Source of the DNA: Myrmaecium sp. VS I D KN 1
Taxonomy: Eukaryota > Ascomycota > Dothideomycetes > Valsariales > Valsariaceae
Reading direction: 5' to 3'
Length of the DNA stretch: 64,000 bases
NCBI GenBank assembly: GCA_019775845.1
Contig: JADQAV010000002.1
Span: 1,922,001 to 1,986,000, forward strand
Below are positions 21,646 to 31,998 of this stretch, one piece after another. Position numbers and translations under genes: made by a program. Numbering within the stretch: position 1 is the stretch's first letter; every line of letters begins with the position of its first letter. The notes below the pieces were generated by a model, which worked only from the letters and a program-made list of their open reading frames with translations, did not search any database and was not told the origin of the DNA.

Positions 21646-22194
21646 ATGCGCTTCCACGCCGTAATCGCAACCTCCGCTTCCTTCCTCGCTCTTGCCAGCG
21701 CCCGCATCATCGGCGCCGCGGTCCCATCCGAGGTCAAGCCTGGGGACAGCTTCGACGCCATCCTCCTGACGCAGAACTACATCCAAACAGTGGCGGACAT
21801 CGCCGTCGCCTACGGCATCATCACCCCGCCAGGATATCCGGACACGCTCGGCCGCGAGATTGCCTCCGCGTACCTCGGCCCCAGTACGTGAAACCACCTT
21901 TCCCCCTTCTTCCTTCATCTTCCTTCTCCCGCCCTTGCACGCTACCCGGGTCTAGTCGGACGTCACGCTGACGCTTTGATTTTGCGTTTGCTGCCAGCCA
22001 AGTCCAACATCGTGACGAACATCACGGAGAAGGTGACGCTGCCGGCGGACGTGGCGGAGGGCGACTACCTTTGGAACGTCGCCGTCTTCAGCCTGTACGG
22101 CGCGAGCTCGAGCCCGACCATCTCCAACTACAGCGTCCCGTTCACGGTCGGTTCCACCACGAGCGACGTCTATGTCTCCAGCAACCAGCAGTGA
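21646..22194 (+). CDS. NIS1-like secreted effector candidate (2 exons)
   Basis: Exons are 21646-21883 and 21998-22194, giving 144 residues. A signal peptide covers about residues 1-19 (hydrophobic FLALASA before RIIG). The mature part keeps the layout I recall for NIS1 proteins: a PSEVKPGDSF start, then LLTQNYIQTVADIAVAYGI, GYPDTLG, YLGP, then NIT and SLYG with a following beta-rich end. No cysteines are visible in the mature part. In plant-associated fungi NIS1 is secreted and interferes with pattern-triggered immunity by binding BAK1/BIK1 kinases; homologues are also found in saprotrophs, where the role is unknown. A TATA box sits 116 bp upstream. The family call is by pattern recognition, without a search. 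Confidence 0.8.
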
Positions 22195-23045
22195 GGAAAT
22201 CGAGGGGGCGTCAGGACAGAAGTGCCCGCACGGGGGGGTTTGCCGGAGCTGGGGTTGGTTGGTCTAGCGTGGATGGATTGGATCTCCAGTATGTTCGTGG
22301 GGATGCGGAGCTTGAAAAATGACAGCCGTTGCTGAACGCGTTGGCATCGTGATGCTTAACATCTTGCTTGAAAACGATGGGTTGGCGCGATCGCCTCGCA
22401 TTTTGGACCGCGTTACATGCTGTAAATTTCTTGATAATGGCAGATTGGGGGACGCCGAAGATACCGATGTAGCGAAAATGAATATCGACTGCCTGTGAAG
22501 CTCAATTCGATCGTTTATTGTCGTATATGTTTCCGTCGTCATGGACCGGCGGGAAGGGCCTTTTATATACTTTAACCCGGTGGCTGCTGGTTAAGCGCGC
22601 TTGGGCGGGTCAAAGCAGCACGGGAAGTCACGTGCACCACTTTCGGTCGCCCCGATCGAGCAACGCCCGCTGGCCGGCCTCCCTCTCGCTCGCTCTCTTC
22701 CCTTCCATCCTGGGCAGCCCAGCCCTTTACCTCACTCCACTGCGCAACTCACCTCCAACCCCGACACCACGACCTTCATCGTCCGCCCTCCGTCTCTCCC
22801 TCCCGCACCGTCGTCTCCCTAACCTCACATCGTCTCGCATCGACACCGTCCACGTCGCGACTCTACCGATACATGACCCTCGCTGCCTGCTGAGTTTTCG
22901 GTCCCGCTGTGGTGGAGTTCGTCCTCCAACCTGCGTCAGCGTCCCCCGTCGAGCCTCCCTCGACACCTTGATCCCACAACCGCGACACCTTCTGTACGCC
23001 GTTCGCTGGGTTTCGAGCGCTTTGCAACCGTGAGGCCCAGCTCCT
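22195..23045. other. Intergenic region with CT-rich leader of med19
   Basis: 850 bp. From about 22640 to 23030 the sequence is rich in CCCTC/CTC blocks, typical of a fungal 5' leader, and the open frames there are of that low-complexity kind. No separate gene is supported. Confidence 0.5.
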
Positions 23046-24391
23046 ATGTCGCCTAGCCCGAACAAACGGCTGCGCCTTTCGGGATCCTTTTCGCCAGCTT
23101 CGCCGCCATACCACATCGCCAAGACGGGCGACCGGACAAAGGCGCCAGCCTTCCAACCTCAGACGCCCATCTCGCCTCCGCATATGTCTTCTACGTCGCA
23201 ACTCAATGGAGCAGATTTCACAGGAGGGAGTCAGCGATCGGAGCCTACGCCGCCCTCGACCGCTGCCATGTCGACGCAGGCGTCCCAACAGCAGCCGCCG
23301 ACGAACACCTTCCCCACCCCGGCAAGCAGCGTGGCCGGGAGCATGACGCACGCGAATAAGGACCACGAAGGAGACTTGCAAATGACGGATGACGTTCGAA
23401 CGGGTGCGAATGCCACGACCGATGACGATGTGTCCATGGTGGACACCGACGATATGACACGTACTATTCACAACCGGCACAACGGGGGATTGTTAAGAAG
23501 CATAAGGGAAGGGTTTGAGCGGCGGAACGCCGAGATAACACCTCTCTTCAAGCTTCGCGATCACCGTAAGGCTCCCTTTGTGATGTAGTCGTTGTCTTGG
23601 ATTGCATTAACAGCTATCTGCTTTGTAGCATATCAGCCGGCCAAGCCACATTCGAGCGAGAACCTGATCCAGAAGTTTGGCCTCACCGATCTAGCGGAGA
23701 GATATAGGCGGAAAGACCCCGTAACCGGCGAAAAGATTAACAAGTTGCGCAAGACCTACGAAAGCCATATCAAAACGCTTCAGCTGCCGGGAAAGAATAA
23801 GCCGGTGAAGACCGAGCGTGAACTACTCGGGTTAATGGACTGGCCGGACGAGGAGTGGCAAGCTCAGAAAGTGGGCTCGAAAGACGTAGCGTTCGGCTTG
23901 ACCGATGGCTTACTTGCTAAGCTCGACAGCGCCGTGCAGATGGCCCCTGGGAAACTACCGCCGCCGGACGGGGAGATTTGGAAGGCCTATTTGGCCATGG
24001 ATGCTAGCAGCAAATCGAAAGCCCCTATTGACGCGCCGAAGAAGCCCGTTCCGGCATCAGCCACGCCGCAAGCTTCCCGACCAGCCGCGCCGTCTCCGGG
24101 TGTGAAGGCTCTTCGTCCAGAACGGGCGAACAAGAAGCGCAGTTATAAAGAACACAGTTTTTCAGGTTACGGAGAGGGTTACGTGGATGACGCCGAGTCC
24201 ACTGGTGGAGAGGACAACGGCAGTGCGATGAAGAAGCGCCGCAAGGTAGGCCTTTCACAATCTTTACCCCAGTCGCCAATGACAAAGACGGGCCTGACGC
24301 GAAATTCTCCTAGGAATTCTCGACGAACAGTCCACTGGCTATGAACGATAGGGTTAACTATAACGTCGGCGTGGTCGGAGGCCGCCGTTGA
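23046..24391 (+). CDS. rox3: Mediator subunit Med19/Rox3 (3 exons)
   Basis: Exons are 23046-23565, 23629-24245 and 24314-24391, giving 404 residues. After a Ser/Pro/Thr-rich N-terminus (KRLRLSGSFSPASPPYH), the conserved Rox3 core spans the first splice site: PLFKLRDHPYQPAKPHSSEN, then GLTDLAERYRRKDPVTGEKI, NKLRKTYESHIKTLQLPGK. A basic KKRRK segment follows, and the last exon supplies the family's typical end, SPLAMNDRVNYNVGVVGGRR. Without the two introns the frame would end wrongly, so both are well supported. Med19 is part of the head/middle region of the nuclear Mediator complex, linking activators to RNA polymerase II. Nothing in the sequence suggests loss of function. Confidence 0.92.
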
Positions 24392-25471
24392 ACAGGCCCT
24401 GCCTGCTCTGCGATTCTGCAGTCGTCTGCTCACTCGAAGTTTTGCCACCATATTTGTGAAACGTGGCACTTTCATGAGATGTTGAAGCATGAATTTATCT
24501 TCCAGATTCGAGACGCTCGTCTTAGACACACCCGAGGAAAGACTTAGAGCCTCTTACCATGACTTACAGATGGCTATGACAATCTCGCTCGTCGGAACTT
24601 GCCCCTCGGATCCTCTTCCCGGCCCGTGTGCGCTTCACAGCGGTACGCTGAGGAGCCTTGGGTTCGTTACAAACTTTTCTAACTTTTCATTGATTCGCAC
24701 TGTTATACCCGTGTTCTGCAAGCATGGTTCGCCACGGAGGGTGACACTTGGGATTTGCCGTTATTGGAGTTCAGGCGTGCAGAGGGGATATGGCGGCATG
24801 CCTTTTTCGACACGAGGTCATCAGGGGCTTGGGACTCGTGAGGGATGGAGGGATGGCAAAAAAAGAATGGTCGGCCGGTGTGCCATCACAGGGAGCGTCC
24901 GTTTCTTCTTTTTCCTCGGTGGAGGAAATTTTTCTTGTACATATGAGAGCCTATGGGCTTGGTTAGAGCGACTGGCGTACCTTCGGGTCGCGAATGCAAT
25001 ATGATCACCATTTAAAATCGAGACCAGGGATGCTTTCCTGTTCGAAGGTGATGTCGAGGTACAAGAGTACAGAGGTGAGCTGGCAGAGTTCGATGCGTGT
25101 CTGTACCAGGATCAGCGACGGCTGCTGGTCGGTACCTCAAGCGACCAGCTACCTGGTACACAGCCTCGCCGACTTGCTTTAAACCTGATGTGGACAGCGG
25201 AGTCACGGCGTGTGTCAGGATGTGACCACCGCAAACAAAGATTATTCCGACTGCCTAGGAAAATAAAGACGCTATGCGTCCACTTGCACTTCGAAAAACC
25301 TCAGCTGTTCAGCGCCTTCGTCGAGATTCCTGTGCAGCTTCTCTACCGGTCAGCGCGAAACAGATCTACGGACACACCACGCACGCAATCGAGTCCAGGA
25401 CTACTTCACATTGGAAACACTCCCAGCCCGACCGCGTCGATCACATCCTCGGTACCGCGCGGATCCCCGCG
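24392..25471. other. Intergenic region and possible leader of the RtcB-like gene
   Basis: 1.1 kb. A 171-codon open frame at 24489-25004 has no motif or conservation I recognise and lies in the probable 3' region of rox3. From 25274 an in-frame ATG precedes the preferred RtcB-like start by 66 codons; see that gene. Nothing else seen. Confidence 0.45.
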
Positions 25472-27016
25472 ATGCCTGCCGCGATCCGCATCACCATCGC
25501 CCTCAACGCCCAGCAATCGCAGAAGGCACCTCTGCTCCTCCCGGCCTCAGCGCCGCTCGACCCCTCCGTCGCCCACTCGCGCCGCGCCCTGGTCCTCAAG
25601 GCGGCCAGCAGCAAGCTCCGGCTGAAGAAGGGCGTCCGGGTGTTCGTGGCCGGCACCGGCCAGGAGCTGCTCACGACCGCGGACTGGACGGGCGCTCTCC
25701 GCGACGACGTCACCCTGCTGGTCGCGCCGGCGGGGGAGGAGTATGTGGGGCTGAAGAAGGAGGCGGCGGCGGATGATGCGTCTACGACAGCCGCCGCTGC
25801 CGCCGCCGATGCCACGGCGTCGTCGCCATGCACGGTCACCATCCTCGCCGCTCAGGCCGCCGTGGACCCGCTGTCCGTCACCCAGGTCGAGACGACGGCG
25901 AGCACGCTGCCCGGGCTCATCCACGCCGTGGGCCAGCCGGACCTGCATCCCGGCACCAAGTTCCCCATCGGGGCCGTCTTCGTCAGCGGGGGCTACCTGC
26001 ACCCGCCGCTGATCGGCGGGGACATCGGCTGCGGCATGGCCTGGTACCGGACGCGGATGCCCCGGGGCCAGGTGGAGGGGGAGAAGGCGCGGAAGGTGGC
26101 GGAGACGCTGCGGGGGCTGGAAGGGGCGTGGCGGGGCGCGCGCGAGCGGGCCCGGTGGCTCGGCGCGGACGCGGCCGGCGAGCCGTGGGACGGGTCGCTG
26201 GGCACGATCGGGGCGGGCAATCACTTCGCGGAGGTGCAGGTGGTGGAGCAGGCGGACGAGGGGACGGGCATGCGGGTGGACGAGGTGGTCTTGCTGGTGC
26301 ATTCCGGCTCGCGAGGCTACGGCGGGGACATCCTCAGGCGGTACTCGACCGACGGCCGTGTGAGCATGCACGAGAGCGATGGCCGGGCGAAGGAGTACCT
26401 GATCGAGCACGATCGCGCCTGCAGATGGGCCAAGGCGAACCGCGACCTCATCGCTCTGCGCTTCCTCGCCTGTCTCGAGCCGGGCGAAGAGGCCTGGGAC
26501 ATCGGCCTGAACGCCTCGTCATCCGATGGACCAGCTGGGCAACCGCTCGACGCGAACAGCATCGCCGACGTCAAAGCCAAGATCGCCGCTCGGAAGATCG
26601 TCGACATCTGGCACAATAATGTAGAGCGGGTGCGCTGGCCACCAGTCGCGCCGCCGTCCAGCGACCACGATCCGCTCCCATCCGCCACCGCCGCCCCCGA
26701 TCCCGGCAATGGCGGCGGCGACGACGACGACGACAACAACAACGGAGGCCACGCCTACATCCACCGCAAAGGCGCCGCTCCAACGTACGACCCGACAACG
26801 CAGACGCCGCTCCCGCTGCTCCCGCTGCCCGGCTCCCGCGGCACGCCGACCCTCCTCCTCACCCCGACCTTCTCCGCGGCCACGGGCCACGGGCGCGCGA
26901 ACGGGCTGTCGCTCGCCCACGGGGCGGGCCGCGCCATGTCCCGGGCCAAGGCCCTCGCCTCCCTCCGGGCGAAGTACCGGGGTGACGAGCGGGCCCTGCT
27001 GCGGCCGGGCAAGGTG

Positions 27017-27049
<33 letters not shown>

Positions 27050-27268
27050 GAGGAGGAGGGGGAGGCAGGGTTGATGGCGGAGAGGGAGGGAAAGGCGGTG
27101 CGTGGAGGGACGTGGGTTGTGTGCGAGCACCGCGACCTCGTTTGGGAGGAGGCGCCTGAGGCGTATAAGGACGTTTGGGCTGTGGCGGCGGATCTGGAGG
27201 CGGCGGGGGCGGCGCGCGTGCGGGGCTGGTGTCGGGCGCGGGTTTGCTATAAGGTGAGGCGGGAATGA
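25472..27268 (+). CDS. RtcB-type RNA ligase-like protein, intronless
   Basis: From ATG 25472 the protein has 598 residues. All landmarks of the RtcB fold are present in order: GGDIGCG with D184 and C187, GAGNHFAEV with N250 and H251, VHSGSRG with H277, IWHNNVE with H381, IHRKGA with H431, and AHGAGRAMSR with H483. In characterised RtcB these are the manganese ligands and the histidine that becomes guanylylated, so the active site looks complete. Bacterial and archaeal RtcB joins 2',3'-cyclic phosphate or 3'-phosphate ends to 5'-OH RNA ends using GTP; animals use it for tRNA splicing, whereas fungi use Trl1. The closest type appears to be the stand-alone or release-factor-H-linked RtcB. Fungal-type inserts include an Ala-rich loop, an Asp/Asn/Gly stretch (about 409-428) and ten Gln. 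An in-frame ATG at 25274 would add 66 Arg-rich residues, possibly an organelle signal. Confidence 0.85.
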
Positions 27269-29440
27269 GGGAGTGTGAGAAGCAGGATAAGGCATATATT
27301 GATATTTTTCTATTGATGTCTGTTCGTCAAGATGGATAGATCGCGTCGAGGTAGAGAGACAGGAGAACGGTCGGCCTTCGCGTGAACTGGCTGGACCGAA
27401 GAGAAGGAGGAAATGAAGGGCATGAGAGGTCTGTATGACCATTGGAAATAAGAAGGAAAGAGAAGAAAAGAAATGACGGAAGAAGAACATCCTTCCTCAT
27501 ACATAGCCCATGTAAGTATGTATATAGTATCCTTTGCTATATAGACATACATACACACATCACACACGGCGACCTACCAACTTAACACCCTCCCTCCTTA
27601 CTCACCCACCAACGACATCTCGCCCTCCTACGCTTATACTTTTATCCCGCCAGAATGTGACCAACATCGTATTCGTGCTTTGCTTCCCGTGCGTGGAGCA
27701 TTCTATTGTCTTTCATTTCTTCCTCCGTCCATCAATCTTCGGTGTGTGCCGTTGCACGGTTTCAGGTTTGCGTTCCCGTTTACCACCACTCCAACCGCCC
27801 CCCCCCCCTTTTCTCCCCCCTTGCACGCATGCAATTGTCATGTGCTCGATGCATCCATCCGTCACATGACCATTCCTTTTCATTCCTGGTCCTTCCTTAT
27901 TATTTGAAATCCTTGAGATTCCGAGGTGACGCGGACTCCGACCCGTTCACAGGGGGAGAGGGGGGAGGCCCGGGGTGCATCAGCATTAGAAAAGCAAGCA
28001 TGCATGTATGCATGTCATGAGTCCATGAATGAGGAGGGAGGGTCGGGGAAAAAAGGAGTAAAAAAAGGAGAGACGAGAAAAACAAAAAGAAAAAAAAGAA
28101 GAGAGGGAAGGGGAAAGAACAGAAAAAGAGAAAAAAGGAGGCGGAAGGTTTCGATCTGTAAATCATCGGCGAGCATCAGTCGGCATGTCCCTCCCTCTCC
28201 CCTCCCTGTCAGGGCGCTGTTCCAAATATATCACCAGCCGTTAATAACCTACTAGTAGTTGATCAGGGTTCCCGGGGTTCCGGTTGGTGACAGCGGTAGG
28301 TGGACAGCCGACAGCTTTATGTAAGCCGAATCAAAGGCTGCAGTGGTTGGCTGTGAGGAACCTGAACCTGAGCCCTCCCATGGCCCCCTGCGTCCGTGTT
28401 CCGTTGTCTTTTCCTCCCTCATTCCCTCCCTCCTGACTGACTGACACCGCCTCACGGGGTTGGTCGTCGTAGTCGTCGTAGTCGTCGTCGCACGGGGAAT
28501 GATGGACTTCGCCCTGCCCTGCCCTATCCTGCCTTGCCTCGTTTCCTTTCGTTTCGTTTGTTTCGTTTGTCTCCCTCCTTGATCTCTTGATTAGAGGTGG
28601 GTGATGATGATGATGATGGACCCGCTTTCAGGGCTGACCTCAGCCAGGGGACTTCATCCCTACTAGTCATCCACATCCTTCTCCTCCTCTTCCTCAGACA
28701 TCAGCCATAGGATTGTGGAGGAAATGGTAAAGTGTTCTGTTTCCGGTGCAACAGCCAACCCGGTCTGTGGCTGTGGTCACCGTCCGTCTCGGGAAGGCTG
28801 GCGGCTGGCTGCGTCGTTCACAAAGAAAAAGAGAGAAAAGAAGAAAGATACACAGGGCTGCGGTGACCGTCACGGTTATATGGATGCTTCTCTTCCCATC
28901 CGTTTCATACCGACATGCATCCTATCCTGTACCATCCCCCGACAAAAGAACACCTAACAAACACATCTTCAATCTCTCCAACCCCCCCCGGTCGTCACCC
29001 CTTTCCTTTCACGCTTCGTCACCTCCCTCCACCCCTTTCACCTCCGTGACCTCCTTGACCTCCTTGATCTCCTTCCATCCCCTTCATCCCCCGCGTCTCC
29101 GCGCAAAGACCCGCCGCTCAAGCCTAAGGCTGGGCCCGTCCGTCCCGGTCAGTCCAGGTCAGTCACTGCAGGGCCACGGCGCGCCCTGACAAACGCCGCC
29201 TCCCTGCTTTTCCCCTTCATCGCCCACCGTCCAACGTCCTACTTACTTCTTTCCACCCGCACCCTTCCTTCGAACACAAACCATCACCACACAACCCACG
29301 CTCTTTCTTTCCTTCTCTTCCTCTTTCCTACCAACGCCCACCTTCGTTGACCTAACTCGATCCACTCCCTCCAGTAACGACATACCAACACATCCTACAC
29401 TTAATACCACTGCAACACATACACACATTCCTCGGACAAG
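27269..29440. other. Intergenic region with polypurine tract and long CT-rich leader
   Basis: 2.2 kb before the SOD gene. It contains a polypurine tract on the plus strand (about 28030-28145), CTACTAGTAG at 28249-28258, a GATGATGATGAT microsatellite near 28605 and a long pyrimidine-rich stretch (28960-29350) that is probably the leader of the next gene. No supported coding frame. Confidence 0.5.
28030..28145 (+). repeat. Polypurine (A/G) tract of about 115 bp
   Basis: The plus strand is almost only A and G here (blocks such as GGAAAAAAGGAG and AAAAAGAAAAAAAAGAAG), with very few pyrimidine interruptions. It is not in a gene. Such tracts can exclude nucleosomes or arise by slippage. Confidence 0.6.
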
Positions 29441-30370
29441 ATGCGTTCTTCCATCCTCTTTTCCGTCCTCGCGGCCACCTCGCTCGTGACCGCCCAGACG
29501 CTCCCTTCCGCGCCCAAGAAGACCAACAGCCCGATCGGTGCTGAGTACGTCGCGACTCTCGAGGCCTCCGACAACAAGCCCGTCTCCGGCTCCGTCACCG
29601 CGAAGGCCGTGTCCAGCGGCATCAAGTTCGACATCGCCGTCGCCGGATTTCCCGACGTTGGTGCACCGTTCTGTACGTTCTTTCCCATCCCTCGCACCGT
29701 CTAACCTGACGATGCGATCGGAGGCTAACACCACATTCCCTTACAGCGTACCACATCCACGAAGCTCCCGTCCCCGAGGATGGAAACTGCACCAAGGCCT
29801 TGGCTCACCTTGACCCGACCGGCCGCGGCGAGACTCCCGCCTGCGATGCCAGCGCTCCCGAGACTTGCCAGGTCGGTGATCTGGCTGGCAAGTATGGCAA
29901 GTTCAACGGAACGTCCTTCACCAAGGAGTAAGTGAACCCTCGTCCGCTTCTTCGTTATCCGTTCCTCGGCATCTCCAACGACTAACGCATGCTCCCCGCT
30001 CACCAGGTTCGTCGATCCCTACGTCTCCCTGAAGGTCGGCGACGATGCCTTCTTCGGCAACCGCTCCATCGTCTTCCACTACGCCAACAAGACCCGCATC
30101 GCCTGCGCCAACTTCAACCTCGTCAACGCTGGCTCAAACAGCTCGTACCCGGTCGCTACCGGCACTGGCGCCTACGGCACCGCCGCTCCCTCCGGAACCG
30201 GCGCGAGCGGTCACGGTAACTCGACTGCTACCGGCACCGGTCCCTTCGTCACCTCGCCCGCTCCGACCCAGCCCGAGTCCCCCGAGAAGACCTCCTCGGA
30301 CAGCGGTGCCGCCACCATGTTCGCGTCCACCGGCGTCCTGATGGTCGCTCTCGTCGCCGCTCTGTTGTAG
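29441..30370 (+). CDS. GPI-anchored cell-surface Cu-only superoxide dismutase (3 exons)
   Basis: Exons are 29441-29672, 29747-29927 and 30007-30370, giving 258 residues. A signal peptide (to about TAQ, residue 19) is followed by a Cu/Zn-SOD type fold: YHIHEAPVPEDGNC, then AHLDP, TCQVGDLAG and FFGNRSIVFHYANKTRIACA. The copper ligands are visible as the two His of YHIH, the His of AHLDP and the His of IVFHYA. The two extra zinc histidines of canonical Cu/Zn SOD are absent: the loop after HLDP has no His, and the expected H of RHVGDL is Gln (CQVGDL). This is the pattern of the copper-only extracellular SODs (Candida Sod4-Sod6 type). A Ser/Thr/Gly-rich stalk and a hydrophobic C-terminal tail (about FASTGVLMVALVAALL) indicate a GPI anchor. 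The likely role is removal of extracellular superoxide at the cell wall. Confidence 0.9.
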
Positions 30371-31998
30371 GGCGTCTTCGTGAATTCGATGTCTGAAAGT
30401 GCTCACAAGGAAAAGCGGAAAGCACTTGGATAGAGATGGAACGAGCGGAGGACAGAGATTGTGAGAGATACCAAGCGAACGGATGTGGACCTTAGTGGTG
30501 CCAGCTTCTCAAAGAATGGCGCCGGAAAGAAAGTAATAGAAGAAGCCACAGAAGATAATCAATAGTAGAAATAAGAAAATCGACTAAAAAAATCGACTAA
30601 AAAAATCGACATGAAGCACACTCACATGTATCTTCTTGCTTGCATTGCCTCTTACAAACATGGCTCACATGGAGCTGATCACCGTTCGGAAGATAGCTAA
30701 AATAAATCCATACACCGAGCATTTTTCTCTCCCTCTTCGTTCTCGTTTCTAGATTGGCGCCCTGGTGTCGATGTAAAAATCGTAGCAGCAGCATTGGAAG
30801 GGGAAACAATGGAAAAAAGAAGCAGAAGCCACACGCTCAAAACACCCACCTATACCTACCTTTTATGCACCTACCGGAGTACTTGCTCTCATCGTAGAAA
30901 CGGGCAGGCGCTTTCGTTCCTTCCTTCCCCTTCCAGCACCTACCCACCCATCCTCTGCTCTTTCTCTCTTTGCTTTTAGCCAGGAAAGGAAGCCACTTCC
31001 CTCCCGATCTTCCCTTTCCCATCGTCATCTCTGCTGCTCCTCCTCCTCTTCGTTGCTTGCTCCATCATCCATCCATGGCCATCGCGTCCCAGACCAACCA
31101 ACCAAGCTCTCCCATCCGCCTTCCCTGTTCCTCTCCTCCGCGTATCTGCGGCGGTTCTGGATCGTCTATCTGTCCGTCCGTGTGACGATGTGGTGCAATA
31201 CTCTCGGTGACATAACCCATGACTCGTTTCTGAAGGAAAGGAAAGGAAGGAAAGGAAACGGAGAAGTGAAGAGAACAAAAGAAGAGGGCCAGATCAAACC
31301 GTCGTTTCCTCGTTGGATCTGCCGTTCTATCTGCTCGTGTTGTGGAGTGTCGAGGTGGGCTTGGGAGAACGTGGGGAGAGAGAGAAAGATGGAAACAACC
31401 TTAACGGCAAACGAGAACGTCATGCCACCCGTAGAGAAGGCGAGTGAGCGGTGCGCTCGACTGCGGCATCAAGTCACCAGGCAAAAGACGCGCACAGTCA
31501 CACATTTCTGCACGGGATGAGTCGACTTCTTGGGAGAGAAAACCGTGATGTATTCGGTAAAGTGTCCCGGGTAGACCATAAAACTGAGAGAGGGTTGCTC
31601 TCAACGCTGCAATCAAATCGAAACCAAAAACTATCCTGCCCAGAGAAGAACAGCCGGCCCAATACCCGGCGTATGTGTAAGTTGCCCTTTTGACTATCAC
31701 CCCTTTTAGTATTATGCCTCCGTCGCATTCGAAACCGAGACCACTACTAACCCGGCTATTACAGCACACGGGTTGTGATCCGTTGAAACCAAAGCGCGAA
31801 AACTATCAAACCCCCATAAAACCAAGCCACGCGCCCATCAACCTTCCAGTGAGAAGGGAGGACTGCAGAAAGCTGGTGTGTTTGTGCGAGCAAAAACTGA
31901 GAGAAGACTGACCAGACCGAAAGAAAGAACCGGTAAAAAAGTAAAACCATATACACTTTTAGAGGAGATGCATGGGTGGGGAAGGCTCCCTCCCCAAC
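30371..31998. other. Convergent intergenic region (3' ends of SOD and cpcA)
   Basis: 1.6 kb between the ends of two convergent genes. It holds both 3' untranslated regions. A short tandem AAAAAATCGACT repeat occurs at about 30580-30610, and an AGGAAAGGAAGGAAAGGAAA tract near 31235-31258. Open frames overlap on both strands and show no motifs. Confidence 0.5.

Noticed and set aside
24489-25004. 171-codon plus-strand frame after rox3
   Set aside because: No motif, Phe run from a poly-T/C tract, position fits a 3' untranslated region.
25547-26410. 287-codon minus-strand frame opposite the RtcB-like gene
   Set aside because: It is the complement of a GC-rich, clearly coding gene; composition is His/Arg/Pro-rich without motifs.
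26519-27490. 323-codon minus-strand frame with Leu and Val runs
   Set aside because: The runs are the reverse complement of the Gln and Asp/Asn codon repeats of the RtcB-like gene.
27800-29430. CRISPR-like or tandem repeat array in the spacer before the SOD gene
   Set aside because: Only short microsatellites and purine/pyrimidine tracts; no spaced direct repeats.
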